A stretch of 64,000 nt of DNA from JBAVQS01 sp049694275 (GTDB lineage: Bacteria; Chloroflexota; Anaerolineae; UBA4142; SHND01), in the NCBI GenBank assembly GCA_049694275.1, contig JBAVQS010000250.1, positions 3,578 through 67,577 on the forward strand, written 5' to 3'. Position numbers and translations under genes: made by a program. The notes under the pieces are model-generated. The model saw nothing but the letters and a program-made list of their open reading frames with translations. It had not been told where the DNA came from and did no database searches. Below, in pieces: positions 8,013 through 16,705 of this stretch (the stretch's first letter is position 1; each line of letters opens with the position of its first letter).

Positions 8013-11000
8013 CATGGGCGATAGAGCCTCTGCGACATCTCGATCAGGGTTCGATGCTCTTGAAAATTCTCCAGGAACGCCTGGCGCCACTCTGGATCGC
8101 TGATTCTCTGCGCACGCGCCATCAACTCGCGATAGCCCGCCTCCACGACGGTACGCCTGGACAACTGCGGTTCCACAGAGGCTCGTTCCGATCTGCCGGA
8201 GGTCTCGACAGCATCGACTATATCCGCAACCGCCACGTACACCCGCGTCGGCACGTCCATCCCCTCCGTTCCATGCTCGCACAAGTACTCCCACACCTCG
8301 ACGGCGAGCCGATATGCCTCTTCCAGTCGCCCTTCCGCCAGCGCACACCGCGCCAGTCCGCTCGCGGCTTCCATCGCCCGGGCGCTCATACCGATGCGAT
8401 CACATTCTGTGCGCGCCTCGGTCCAATATCGCGCCGCTCCCGGACAATCTCCCACCTGCTCGTCGACGCTGCCCAGATCCAGGAGGCACACGGCTCTCAA
8501 CAACCCATCGCCGATGGCCGCCGCTTCGGCGAGCGCCTGCTCCTCCAAGCGTCGCGCCCCGCGGGGGTCCCCCATCCGCCGGTAAAGGTCGCCCAGATTT
8601 AACAAGTCATAGGCTCTCCCGCGACGGTCGCCCAGGAACTCGCGGAGCGCCAACGCGCGCTCGAGCGTGGGCCGCGCCAGCTTGTGCAGACCCAGCACAT
8701 CATACTCGACGCCCAAATTCGCAACCGCCTGAGCTTCCTGCGCCCGGTCGCCCACCCGGTGCGCAATCTCGGCCGATTCAGAAAAGCAGTGTATCCCTCG
8801 CACCGGGTCCCCGGATTCGGAATAATAAAGGGCGACGCGCCCGAGAACAAAAGCGAGCGCCGTCTCATCCCCGGCGGCACGAGCCCGCGTTAATGCCTCC
8901 TCTGCCGTCTGCGCGGCCTCAGCCATTTCCCCCAGCCGCGTGAGCGCCGCCGTTTTCACCCCCAGCGCCCGCGCCTCCACCGCAAGATCCTGTGCCAGCC
9001 GCCCAGCCTCGATCGCCGCTTCCGCAGCCGGCGCCACGGCGTGCGAATCACCCATCGCACGCACGAACATCGCCCGCCGCAAATGCACGAGAGCCCGCCG
9101 CGTTAGAGCCTGCCCTGACCCCGGCGTATCGTCAAAGGTTCCTGCCAGTTCCAGGAGCGCATCGAGGTCTTCCTTTTGCGCCTGTCGTTCCCCCTTCAGG
9201 TCCAGCACGGCTTCGCGCCCCAGCAGCGCCCGCCACCGCCCCTCACGATCATCAGGCGGCAATAGTTCGAGCGCGCTGTCAAAAAAGTGTCGCGCTTCGG
9301 CCAGCGCGCTCGCCGCCTGCGCTCGCTCACCGGCCTGCAAATACCAAACGGCCGCGGTCCCCGTTTCCCCCGCCTGCGCATAGTGCTCGCCAATCAGACC
9401 CGCAAATTCATCCAGACGGCCTGCGCGCTGCGCCTGTTCCACCAACCATTCGGCGGCGGCGCGATTCAACTGCGGTCGCTCCCTTTTCAAGACACTCTCA
9501 TAAGTCACATCGCGCAGCAGGTTATGGTGAAAGCTCCATTCGGTCTCGCCCGTAAATGCAGATTCCGGCTGGCGCTCGATCAGCCCACGTGGCTGGAGCG
9601 GACGGATGATCTCGTCTCCGGCCGGCAGCCCCAGCGCCTTGATCCCGCCGCTCCAAAAATTGCGGCCAAAGATCGAGCCACATTGCAGGGCGCGACGCTC
9701 GACCACCCCCAACGACCAGAGGCGTGTGAGCAAAAGATGCTGCAAGGTCATCGGCAGAGGCGCGGCGTGCAGCCGCTCCGGCGCAAACTGCCACGGCGTT
9801 CGCGTCGCATCGACGATACCCCGATCAATAAACCAGTTGACCAGCTCTTCTGCAAAATAGGGCACCCCTTCGGCCTGCCGTACGATGAGCTCAATCACAT
9901 CCGGGGTCACCCCATCGACCTTGCTCAAGAGTTCGTGCGCCAGTTCACCGGTGGCTTCATCCGAGAGTGGGGCCAGATCAACCTGCACATAGTACGGATG
10001 CGACCGCAATACTTCGGGAGGACTCCAATCCGGACGTGTGGTGCCCAGCACAAACATCCCATTCAATCCGGCCGCAACCGCTCTTTCCACATTCGCCAAC
10101 ACCACCTCTTCCAAATACTCCCATGACGACACATCCGCCCACTGCAAATCCTCGAGCAATAATTCGACCGGCATCTCCTCGCGCGCCCGGCGCAATAACT
10201 CGCGACCGACGACGAATGCCCGCCCTTTCACCTGCTTGGGGTCGTTCCGCATCGCGCCGATAAAAGGGCTGTCGCTAAACGGCAGGCCAACCAAAAGCCC
10301 CAGGGCATGCGCGGGCTCCACCTCACGGGTCCGGGCCAATCGCTGAAAACCCTCTACCCAATCCGCTTCGGCGCGCGCCAGAGGCGCATCTTCCGCAATC
10401 TGGAACCGGTCAAAGAACATTCGCCGGACGAGCGCATAAGGCTGACTCTGATCGCGGGCAAAGGCCCGCGCCTGGAAAACGCGCACCTCCTCTTCTCGCA
10501 TCTCGGTCCAGTCCCGAAAATCCTGGAGCAGACGGCTCTTGCCGATCCCGGCCTCGCCGATTAGTTGCGCCCACACGACACACCCGTTTTCATAGGCCTG
10601 AGCATATCCCTCTTGCAAACGGGTGAATTCCTGCTCGCGCCCGACCGTGCGCGTCTGTACGCCCATGACCCCACGTGTCGCGGTCCGAAAGGCGCGCGGC
10701 TTGGCCCGCCGCACCAGATAGGTCTGGATGGGCGTGCTCTTGCCCTTGACGAGAAGTGGAGGACGTGGAGTAACGTCAAACACGCCGCGCACGTGGCGAA
10801 AGGTATCGTGGGAAATGAGAATGCCGCCCGGAGGGGCCGCCGACTGTAACCGCGAAGCCAGGTTCATCGCATCGCCGATTGCCGTGAACTCTTTATGAGA
10901 AGCAGAGCCCAACTCGCCGAGGATGACCAGCCCGGTATGCAGCCCGATTCGGACCTGTAGTTGCTGGCGTGTGCCGAGATTAGCCATCGCACCCTGCAGG

Positions 11001-11410
11001 TCGAGCGCGGCTCGAACTCCATTTTCAGCGTCGCGTTCGCTGGGGTGCTGCACTCCAAAATAGGCGAGGAGCCCGTCCCCGAGATAGCTATCGACCTGTC
11101 CTTCGTGCGCCACGATCAGATCGGCGGCGCTGGAGAGGAATTTGTCTACGGTCTGCCGCCATTCTTCGGGGTCGAGTTTCTCGGCAAGCGCGGTAGAGCC
11201 GACGATGTCGGCAAAGAGGATCGTAATGAGGCGGCGTTCTTCGCCCGGCGCCGGTACCGGGTTCGGTTGTGCTTGAAGCAAGGCAAGTTGTTGGCGCAGG
11301 GCAGCAACCGCCGTATCGACCATTGCGTCGCCGAGAACCAAACGCTGCGCCTCAAGCCCCGCGATGGTCGCCTCAAGCTGCTCGATCTGTTTGGGGAGAG
11401 GATCGGCCAT
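8012..11410 (-). CDS. class III adenylate/guanylate cyclase - AAA/STAND ATPase - TPR protein
   Basis: A 1132-aa cytoplasmic signalling protein. A short coiled coil (residues 1-50) precedes a class III cyclase domain (about 60-235) with metal ligands D68 (FADIVGST) and D112 (GDGLLAYF) and the AIGDAMNLASRLQ motif. An AAA/STAND ATPase follows, with Walker A GEAGIGKS at 285-292. The C-terminal 500 residues are helical TPR-like repeats (e.g. RRGRAYDLLNLGDLYRRMGD). Both metal Asp residues and the Asn/Arg pair are present, so cyclase activity is plausible. ATG at 11410 is preceded by AGGAGAACGGGC. Such fusions are common in Chloroflexota and actinobacteria; ligand and output are unknown. Confidence 0.9.
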   Translation of the reverse strand: MADPLPKQIEQLEATIAGLEAQRLVLGDAMVDTAVAALRQQLALLQAQPNPVPAPGEERRLITILFADIVGSTALAEKLDPEEWRQTVDKFLSSAADLIVAHEGQVDSYLGDGLLAYFGVQHPSERDAENGVRAALDLQGAMANLGTRQQLQVRIGLHTGLVILGELGSASHKEFTAIGDAMNLASRLQSAAPPGGILISHDTFRHVRGVFDVTPRPPLLVKGKSTPIQTYLVRRAKPRAFRTATRGVMGVQTRTVGREQEFTRLQEGYAQAYENGCVVWAQLIGEAGIGKSRLLQDFRDWTEMREEEVRVFQARAFARDQSQPYALVRRMFFDRFQIAEDAPLARAEADWVEGFQRLARTREVEPAHALGLLVGLPFSDSPFIGAMRNDPKQVKGRAFVVGRELLRRAREEMPVELLLEDLQWADVSSWEYLEEVVLANVERAVAAGLNGMFVLGTTRPDWSPPEVLRSHPYYVQVDLAPLSDEATGELAHELLSKVDGVTPDVIELIVRQAEGVPYFAEELVNWFIDRGIVDATRTPWQFAPERLHAAPLPMTLQHLLLTRLWSLGVVERRALQCGSIFGRNFWSGGIKALGLPAGDEIIRPLQPRGLIERQPESAFTGETEWSFHHNLLRDVTYESVLKRERPQLNRAAAEWLVEQAQRAGRLDEFAGLIGEHYAQAGETGTAAVWYLQAGERAQAASALAEARHFFDSALELLPPDDREGRWRALLGREAVLDLKGERQAQKEDLDALLELAGTFDDTPGSGQALTRRALVHLRRAMFVRAMGDSHAVAPAAEAAIEAGRLAQDLAVEARALGVKTAALTRLGEMAEAAQTAEEALTRARAAGDETALAFVLGRVALYYSESGDPVRGIHCFSESAEIAHRVGDRAQEAQAVANLGVEYDVLGLHKLARPTLERALALREFLGDRRGRAYDLLNLGDLYRRMGDPRGARRLEEQALAEAAAIGDGLLRAVCLLDLGSVDEQVGDCPGAARYWTEARTECDRIGMSARAMEAASGLARCALAEGRLEEAYRLAVEVWEYLCEHGTEGMDVPTRVYVAVADIVDAVETSGRSERASVEPQLSRRTVVEAGYRELMARAQRISDPEWRQAFLENFQEHRTLIEMSQRLYRP

Positions 11411-11506
11411 GCCCGTTCTCCTGTCGGGGAAATCCCAGACCCGACACTATTATTCTAAACCGGAGATGGTCACCTGTCAATCAATCGCAAAGAAAAAAAC
11501 CGCGCG

Positions 11507-11884
11507 CTACGCGGCCTGCTCCAGGACTGCAACCAGGTCATGCTCGAACTGCGTATGCCGGGGGTTGCGCAGCTTGACCCGCCCGCCCGCGCTGATTTGC
11601 AGCAGTCGGTACGGCTGGCCGTCTTTGGCGACGAGCTCGCTCCCTTTGCCCGCATCCGGTTCGCTCAACACGACGACGATCGGACCGCCGCCATCCCCCG
11701 GCGCAATGTAATAATCGCCGTTGAGACTGCTCAGGTCCGCGCCGCAAATATCCCGGGCCACGCTGGGCTCGGCGGTGTGCGAGAATCCCCGGACCCCATC
11801 CGGGCGGGGGTACAGGTCACGCAGCCGCGTAGCGAGCGCGAACCGGAGGTCGCCGATCATCTCTCGAAGGTCTGTGCTAATCAT
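11507..11884 (-). CDS. hypothetical protein, last gene of a four-gene small-protein cluster
   Basis: 125 aa from ATG at 11884, chosen because AGGGG sits 7 nt upstream; a longer frame starting at 11902 would overlap the preceding stop. No family was recognised. The sequence is soluble, with an N-terminal helix (LREMIGDLRFALATRLRDL) and beta-rich remainder with a Gly/Asp loop (APGDGGGPIVVVLSEPDAGKG). It lies 10 nt after the stop of the preceding paralogue-family gene, indicating one transcript. It has no signal peptide or membrane segment. Function is unknown. Confidence 0.65.
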   Translation of the reverse strand: MISTDLREMIGDLRFALATRLRDLYPRPDGVRGFSHTAEPSVARDICGADLSSLNGDYYIAPGDGGGPIVVVLSEPDAGKGSELVAKDGQPYRLLQISAGGRVKLRNPRHTQFEHDLVAVLEQAA

Positions 11885-11894
11885 TGTGTTGCCC

Positions 11895-12164
11895 CTATAC
11901 ATCGAACAGTTGTAAAAGCTGGTCCTTTAAGGATCGTTCCGGAATCACGACAGTCGATCCGACGGTCTCTTCTGCCCTGCGAATTCCACCGAGCCGGTAG
12001 TAAAGCGCCCTCACCCGCGTCTGACTTGCGTCGGGCGCCCGTTCAAAGACGGGGCTCACATACGACGGATTATCGTACGAAAACTGCATCAGCGGAACCG
12101 GCGCGGCGAGAAAGTGGTACGTGACCAAAACCTCGCGCAGAAAGTGGATTCGGTTAATGTTCAT
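11895..12164 (-). CDS. hypothetical small protein, FSYDN family copy 2
   Basis: 89 aa from ATG at 12164, preceded by GGAAGGAG at good spacing. It aligns along most of its length with the product of 12511-12735: shared N.(Q)R..FLR..(V)T, then MQ/MEFSYDN, then AR/CALYY/T...GG.R and a closing TV..P. The two are therefore paralogues within one operon, separated by an unrelated gene. This copy has about 15 extra C-terminal residues (ERSLKDQLLQLFDV). I recognise no named domain. Small size, no signal sequence and duplicated status suggest a structural or binding role, but this is not shown. Confidence 0.68.
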   Translation of the reverse strand: MNINRIHFLREVLVTYHFLAAPVPLMQFSYDNPSYVSPVFERAPDASQTRVRALYYRLGGIRRAEETVGSTVVIPERSLKDQLLQLFDV

Positions 12165-12229
12165 TCGACTCCTTCCCATCGGGCGGTCGTTTGCGGCTTG
12201 ACCTTGTACGCGAACGCCCGGAGATCCTG

Positions 12230-12514
12230 CTACGGGGTTAGACTCTGCATGAGCGCGGCGAGGTCATCCCCGGCAAACCAGCTCCGCATGCGCCCATTGA
12301 TTTCCCGGCTGGTCTCGAAATGGCCGAGGACCACGAACCGGTCCGCGCGGGTCAACTCGGTCGCATACAGTTCCCCGGTATCAGCCAGCCACGACACGCG
12401 CCACGATGCGCCGTGCATTTTCCAAAACGTTCCGAAATGGAGCTCGCGACTCGCGACCCGGTCCGGCTCCTTCTTCCAGACTGCATATCCCGGTACAATG
12501 GCTAATCCGCTCAT
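12230..12514 (-). CDS. hypothetical small protein between two FSYDN paralogues
   Basis: 94 aa from ATG at 12514, which overlaps the stop of the upstream gene as ATGA and has GAGG a few bases before it, so translational coupling is likely. Tryptophan-rich (VWKKEPDRV, FGTFWKMHGASWRVSWLAD, RSWFAGDD) with alternating hydrophobic residues suggesting a small beta-barrel plus C-terminal helix. The text DTGELYATELTRADRFVVLG is reminiscent of proteins that display a status value, but no family can be named. It belongs to the operon 12735 to 11507. Confidence 0.65.
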   Translation of the reverse strand: MSGLAIVPGYAVWKKEPDRVASRELHFGTFWKMHGASWRVSWLADTGELYATELTRADRFVVLGHFETSREINGRMRSWFAGDDLAALMQSLTP

Positions 12515-12735
12515 GGCATCCTCACCGTCGTGCCGCGGCGATACCCATCGGGCCGGCTGCCGCCCCAGTTTGTATAGAGTGCACAAGCTGTTGTCATATC
12601 CTGATCTGGCACGCCGAAAAAGCGGGGGGCGTGCTCGGCGCCGTTGTCATAGGAAAACTCCATCATGACAACCTGCTCGTTCTTGATATTGGTCACCATA
12701 TACTGGCGCAAAAACCGGACTCGTTGAATATCCAT
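12511..12735 (-). CDS. hypothetical small protein, FSYDN family copy 1
   Basis: 74 aa from ATG at 12735, with GAGGAG about 8 nt upstream; an upstream in-frame extension runs back into a hairpin and is unlikely to be coding. It is paralogous to the product of 11895-12164 (see that entry), sharing the FLR, EFSYDN and GG.R segments. It is the first gene of the four-gene cluster. No membrane segment and no recognised domain. The cluster follows the cold-shock gene on the same strand but is separated from it by a hairpin. Confidence 0.65.
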   Translation of the reverse strand: MDIQRVRFLRQYMVTNIKNEQVVMMEFSYDNGAEHAPRFFGVPDQDMTTACALYTNWGGSRPDGYRRGTTVRMP

Positions 12736-12752
12736 TCTTGTTCTCCTCACAG

Positions 12753-12780
12753 AATCAGGCAGGAACGACCCTGCCTGATT
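12753..12780 (-). terminator. hairpin between csp gene and small-gene cluster
   Basis: Inverted repeat AATCAGGCAGG / CCTGCCTGATT, 11 bp with a 6-nt loop. On the minus strand it lies 43 nt after the csp stop and 18 nt before the next ATG. It could end the csp transcript or lie in the leader of the following operon; no U-run follows. Confidence 0.5.
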
Positions 12781-12822
12781 TCTTACTCGCTTCCAACCCA
12801 TCCCGCTTTAGCGGAGGGTGAT

Positions 12823-13041
12823 TTATTGGACCTGGACGACGTGCGTTGCGTTGAGTCCCTTGGGGGTCTGTTCCTCTTCGAATTCAACCGCATCCCCTTC
12901 GTTCAAGCTGGGACGGCTACTGCCTGTATTTTCAAGTGCGGAATAGTGCACGAAAAGGTCCTTGCCCCCTTCACGGGAGATGAATCCAAAGCCCTTTGTT
13001 TCGTTAAACCACTTGACCGTACCTTTAATGCGCTCAGCCAT
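12823..13041 (-). CDS. csp: cold-shock protein (CspA family)
   Basis: 72 aa, full length for the family. It is a single-stranded nucleic-acid-binding OB-fold protein that acts as an RNA chaperone. RNP1 (KGFGFISRE) and RNP2 (DLFVHYSAL) are intact, as are the start KGTVKWFNETKG and the end of the fold (NATHVVQVQ). The gene is preceded by AAGGAGCC and a leader of about 125 nt behind a near-consensus promoter, an arrangement typical of cspA-type genes whose long 5' leader controls translation with temperature. Confidence 0.97.
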   Translation of the reverse strand: MAERIKGTVKWFNETKGFGFISREGGKDLFVHYSALENTGSSRPSLNEGDAVEFEEEQTPKGLNATHVVQVQ

Positions 13042-13172
13042 TGTTTTGGCTCCTTGACGAGAAATAATCCGGATTCATGCTTTTCAGAAAAAAGAAAAAG
13101 CACCAGAGCACTGCATTTCTTACAGAGCCTGGCGCTTTCCAAGTTCAAGAATTTGCTGTTCCGTTCTCTTTA

Positions 13173-13200
13173 ATTATCGCCTATTCCTATTATTTGTCAA
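13173..13200 (-). promoter_or_regulatory. sigma70-type promoter for the cold-shock gene
   Basis: On the minus strand TTGACA (13200-13195), a 16-nt spacer and GATAAT (13178-13173). Predicted transcription start near 13166, giving a 5' leader of about 125 nt before the csp ATG at 13041. It lies in the 182-nt gap after the TIR gene stop, so csp is transcribed separately from the TIR gene. Confidence 0.75.
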
Positions 13201-13223
13201 CTCCATTTTTGAGTCTTTCGTCC

Positions 13224-15575
13224 TCAACCTTTGGACAGCGACAGCGGGATCACGCCGTGCGCGTGCTCGTACGCGATGTCAATCAATCGCGGGAATCCGT
13301 TCGGATCGAACATCCCCTGGCCGGGGGCGTTGGTGCGCACGGCATCCTCATACTCCTGCCTTGCCCTGGCCCATGCCTCCTCAAACTCGGACGTGCTGAT
13401 CATGGTCGTCTCGACGAATTCGTAGGTATCCGCGCCGGGCAGGGTTCGCCAGCCGACAAAGGCATGACCGGGCACGAGGACGATGAGCGGTTCAATGCAC
13501 GCCAGTTCGAGCAGGCTCGCATAGAGCACCGTGCCATCAATGCAGTTGGCCGAGCCGCCCGCCGCCAGCGTCTCGACCGGCAGCCGGACACGCTGCGAGA
13601 TTTCGCGCTCGCGCGGGTACCAGTGATCGGACGAGTCCACATACGCCAGGTTCGAGTCGCGCTTGAGCGCCTCGTATATCGCCCGGGCCTGCGCCCGCAC
13701 GCTTTCCTCGATGCTCGGAAACCCCGATCCGCCTTGATACCCGATGAACTGCTGCTTGGGATGATACTTGACTGCTTGCCGCAAGAGTTGCTCGATCCGC
13801 GGGTCGTGCGGCGTCACCCAGGCGGCGAGATAACGGGCGAGGTCGGTGGTGGACCCATCGGGCGCGCGCAGCGCGAGGAGCGCGATATTGCGCGCGAGGA
13901 GCCGGATGGTATATTCGTTGTCGTCCAGCACCGCCGGGCGGGGCATAAGCTGTTCCACGGTCACGCGAAGACGCGCCGCATGAACCTCGTACAGGTCCTT
14001 GAGCGCATCCCGGTTGACGAGCGGCAAGAGCGGAACCATCTTTTTCTGCCCGCGTTCCACATCGAGCGCCGCAACCGTTGGCTCGGCAAACTGCGGGATG
14101 GTTGCGGTGACTCGCACCCGCATCTCCTCCGCCGATTTTCCCGTGTTGTTGAGCGCAACCGTCAGCCACGGAAAACGTGCGGCATCCAGTTGATAGGCAT
14201 ACGCGGTCGGCAGCGATTCCGAGAGCAAAGTGACCGAGACCAGCGGCTCTGGTGCAGCCGGGGTAGCACCGGGATCGCTCGGCGTCGTTACTGGTGGTGT
14301 AACAGTCGGTTGCGCATCCGGTACGCTCGCGCTGGACAGGATGCCCAGCGGATCGGTCTCCAGAATCTCAATCCCGCGGTCGCGCCACATCTCGACATCA
14401 GCCTGCGGCAGTCCTGACCAGACGGCAAACGCTCTTTTCGCAAAGCGACTCTGCGCGATCTGGTCCCAGATAAAGCGCATGTCCGGGTCGGCCAGGTTAT
14501 AGCCGACAAAGAGGACCGTGTTCCGGCGCAGCGCCTGTCGAACCTCGTCGACCAGATTCTCGCGGTCCCGGTCGCGGAGCAGGTTGTTGTGGTCCTGGTC
14601 GGTCACGACAAGCGAATCCACCTGCTGCACATCGCCATAGAGCTTGATGAGGGCCGGGCGGGCCGGGTCCAGAAAAGAGAGGTTAGCATCGCGGACAACC
14701 ACATTGAGCGGCGCATCGGCCTGTTGAAAGGCTCGTTCGAGCAGCAGATCATAGGCCGTCGTGATAATCGTCTTGATATCGTACCGCTTGACCGCTGCGA
14801 CGACCGCGCGGTGGAACGGCTGGGGGGACTTGCCAGCAATATCGAGCGCCCGCATGAGAAAACTGGACAAGTCGTACCGGTTGCCCGCGCGGCTCACGCG
14901 CTGGGCGACATCGGCCAGCGACAGCGACTCGTCTAGCCCATACCGCCGCGCAAGGTCACGGGCCAGCTCGGTGCGCGAAGGGAGGCCGGTCACGCTGGAT
15001 GGCAGGTCGCTACCGATAAAGAGCGCGAGCGTGTGATACTCCAGCGCATCGGCGAGCAGCGGCGGCAAACGCGCGGGGCGTGTTTGCGATTGCGGTTGAT
15101 TGGTTGTTGGAGGAACAGACTGAGCCGATGAGGGCGGGGCAGAACTCGCGGCAGGCGCGTTTGCCTTGCCACCGAGCAGTTTAAGCACGCGCGCGAGTTG
15201 CTCCTCGCGCTCCTCCTCATTCGTCAGGTCCGCGCAATCCAGCATCGCAATCCGCGCGGGCGGCTGGCACGGCTTGAGCAAGAGCGGCAACAGCCGCTGC
15301 TTGCGCGCCGCCGGATCGCCCGTTCCAACCAGAAGCGACTCGAACTCGTTCCATTCGCTCGTCACCCAGTCAGGCGTCATGACAATGAGCGTATGGCGAC
15401 TGCCATCCACTGCGCGCTCGATATTGACCAGGTGCGGCACGCCAATTGCAAAATCGCGATAGTCAATGCAGACCTTCAGACCCGCCCCTTCCAGGCGCGC
15501 CAGCAGCCAGACCTTGACCCATTGTTTGTCCGCCTTGCAGTACGAGATGAAAACATCATAGGTCGGTTCTGCCAT
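13224..15575 (-). CDS. TIR - SIR2-like - transglutaminase-like multidomain protein
   Basis: 783 aa, no signal or membrane segment. Residues 1-137 form a TIR domain (YDVFISYCKADKQW ... TSEWNEFESLL); the WxxxE at W75-E79 places a candidate NADase Glu at 79. After a Ser/Pro/Gln linker, residues 170-410 are a SIR2-like fold (LFIGSDLPSS, TTAYDLLLERAF, IKLYGD, LFVGYNLADPD); the usual KLHG His is Tyr313. A second Pro/Thr linker leads to a beta-rich segment (about 445-560). Residues 600-770 carry a transglutaminase/papain-like triad candidate: C678 (SANCIDGTVL), H704 (VPGHAFVGW), E722 (FVETTM). TIR and SIR2 domains are classic NAD-linked immune modules, so a conflict or cell-suicide role is inferred. 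GGGAG precedes ATG 15575. Confidence 0.88.
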   Translation of the reverse strand: MAEPTYDVFISYCKADKQWVKVWLLARLEGAGLKVCIDYRDFAIGVPHLVNIERAVDGSRHTLIVMTPDWVTSEWNEFESLLVGTGDPAARKQRLLPLLLKPCQPPARIAMLDCADLTNEEEREEQLARVLKLLGGKANAPAASSAPPSSAQSVPPTTNQPQSQTRPARLPPLLADALEYHTLALFIGSDLPSSVTGLPSRTELARDLARRYGLDESLSLADVAQRVSRAGNRYDLSSFLMRALDIAGKSPQPFHRAVVAAVKRYDIKTIITTAYDLLLERAFQQADAPLNVVVRDANLSFLDPARPALIKLYGDVQQVDSLVVTDQDHNNLLRDRDRENLVDEVRQALRRNTVLFVGYNLADPDMRFIWDQIAQSRFAKRAFAVWSGLPQADVEMWRDRGIEILETDPLGILSSASVPDAQPTVTPPVTTPSDPGATPAAPEPLVSVTLLSESLPTAYAYQLDAARFPWLTVALNNTGKSAEEMRVRVTATIPQFAEPTVAALDVERGQKKMVPLLPLVNRDALKDLYEVHAARLRVTVEQLMPRPAVLDDNEYTIRLLARNIALLALRAPDGSTTDLARYLAAWVTPHDPRIEQLLRQAVKYHPKQQFIGYQGGSGFPSIEESVRAQARAIYEALKRDSNLAYVDSSDHWYPREREISQRVRLPVETLAAGGSANCIDGTVLYASLLELACIEPLIVLVPGHAFVGWRTLPGADTYEFVETTMISTSEFEEAWARARQEYEDAVRTNAPGQGMFDPNGFPRLIDIAYEHAHGVIPLSLSKG

Positions 15576-15590
15576 TGTTCACTCTCCCTG

Positions 15591-16225
15591 TCATTTCACG
15601 CTGATTCTGGCAGTCTCGTACCGAGTCAGCCAGAGATGCTTCCAGCATGACAAAAGGAGCACGCCGTCGTCACCGTGGAAGCGACCTTGTCACCCTGGAA
15701 GGGTCTCTCCCTGACGCGAAGGCACACTTCCGCCATTTCACGCTGATCTTGCGGGTCTCGTGACGAGTCAGCCAGAGATGCTTCCAGCATGACAAAAGGG
15801 GCACGCCGTCGTCACCGTGGAAGCGCCCCTGTCACCCTGGAAGGGTCTCTCCCTGACGCGAAGGTACACTTGCGCCATTTCACGCGGATCTTGGCAGTCT
15901 CGTATCGAGTCAGCCAGAGATGCTTCCAGCATGACAAAAGGGGCACGCCGCCGTCACCCTGAAAGCGACCTTGTCACCCTGGAAGGGTCTCTCCCTGACG
16001 CCAACACACACTTCCGCCATTTCATGCTGATTCTGGCAGTCTCGTGACGAGTCAGCCAGAGATGCTTCCAGCATGACACGCGCGGTGCGCGCCCTTGTCA
16101 CCCTGGAAGGGCCTCTCCCTGACGCCAACGCACACTTGCGCCATTTCACGCGGGTCTTGGCAGTCTCGTATCGCGTCAGCCAGAGATGCCCGCAAGGGAC
16201 TCCTGCTGGTCGCTTCGGGCATGAC
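15591..16225. repeat. tandem array of a 142-bp repeat with internal palindromes
   Basis: The 659-nt gap between the TIR and GIY-YIG genes consists of about 4.4 copies of one unit. The word GAGTCAGCCAGAGATGC occurs at 15623, 15765, 15907 and 16049 (exact 142-nt steps) and, slightly changed, at 16173 (124-nt step, a shortened unit). Each unit has the small hairpin ATGCT-TCC-AGCAT, two GTCACC.TGGAAG words and GTCTCTCCCTGACG. The last copy swaps the small hairpin for a longer palindrome (ATGCCCG ... CGGGCAT, about 16186-16223), a known style of dispersed REP-like element in environmental genomes. Short open frames here are repeat artefacts. No gene seen. Confidence 0.9.
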
Positions 16226-16234
16226 ATGCGCGCG

Positions 16235-16528
16235 TCACTCGCGGGTATGCCAGTCCTCACTCAGGTCACGCCACGTTGGGTTGGTCGCTTCGATGAGGGC
16301 GATCTTTTTTGCGCGCAACCACGGCTTGAGCTCTTTTACCCGTTCAATCGCGGTCTCTGGCGTTTCAAAGCATTCAAAGTGAACGAGGCGATCAATGTTG
16401 TACTTGCTCGTGAACCCCGGCGTCAGTTTGTGCTTGTGCTCGTAGATGCGCCGCTCCAGGTTGTTGGTCACCCCGATGTAGAGCCGGCGCGAACGGCTGC
16501 TGAGGAGATAGACATAGAATTGTCTCAT
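16235..16528 (-). CDS. GIY-YIG nuclease superfamily protein (YhbQ-like)
   Basis: 97 aa, the usual length of stand-alone GIY-YIG proteins. The motif is YVYLLSSRSRRLYIGVT, so the second half reads YIG as expected, with the conserved Arg (NLERRIYEHK), HK and a Glu further on (IERVKELKPWLRAKKIALIE). The end SEDW is typical of the family. These small proteins are seldom characterised; a structure-specific DNA endonuclease is inferred by family. The gene stops right against the 142-bp repeat array, with its 3' end bordering the last palindrome. It is free-standing between the array and the FGE gene. Confidence 0.9.
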   Translation of the reverse strand: MRQFYVYLLSSRSRRLYIGVTNNLERRIYEHKHKLTPGFTSKYNIDRLVHFECFETPETAIERVKELKPWLRAKKIALIEATNPTWRDLSEDWHTRE

Positions 16529-16633
16529 ACGACCATCCGCGCGGCCCTACCGCAAAAAGGCCGGGGCCGCCGCCCTTTTTTCCCCAGCCCCGCTTTGTTC
16601 TTCGGGTGATTTCCAATCACTCTCCGCCGGCGA

Positions 16634-16662
16634 CCAGAGAAGGGGGACACCCCCTTCTCTGG
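16634..16662 (-). terminator. hairpin downstream of the FGE-sulfatase gene
   Basis: Perfect 13-bp inverted repeat CCAGAGAAGGGGG / CCCCCTTCTCTGG with a 3-nt loop, 44 nt after the FGE stop on the minus strand. It is set in low-complexity CCAGAG-rich sequence. Probable terminator; no U-run follows. Confidence 0.6.
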
Positions 16663-16705
16663 ACTCTTCCCCCTCCAGAGCCCCAGAGTCCAGAGTCTCC
16701 AGAGT

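Noticed and set aside
15591..16225. CRISPR-like array
   Set aside because: Units are 142 nt and nearly identical along their whole length, so there are no unique spacers, and no cas genes are present.
16073..16609. Plus-strand frame across the repeat array and opposite the GIY-YIG gene
   Set aside because: It is made of repeat sequence and the antisense of a recognisable GIY-YIG protein.
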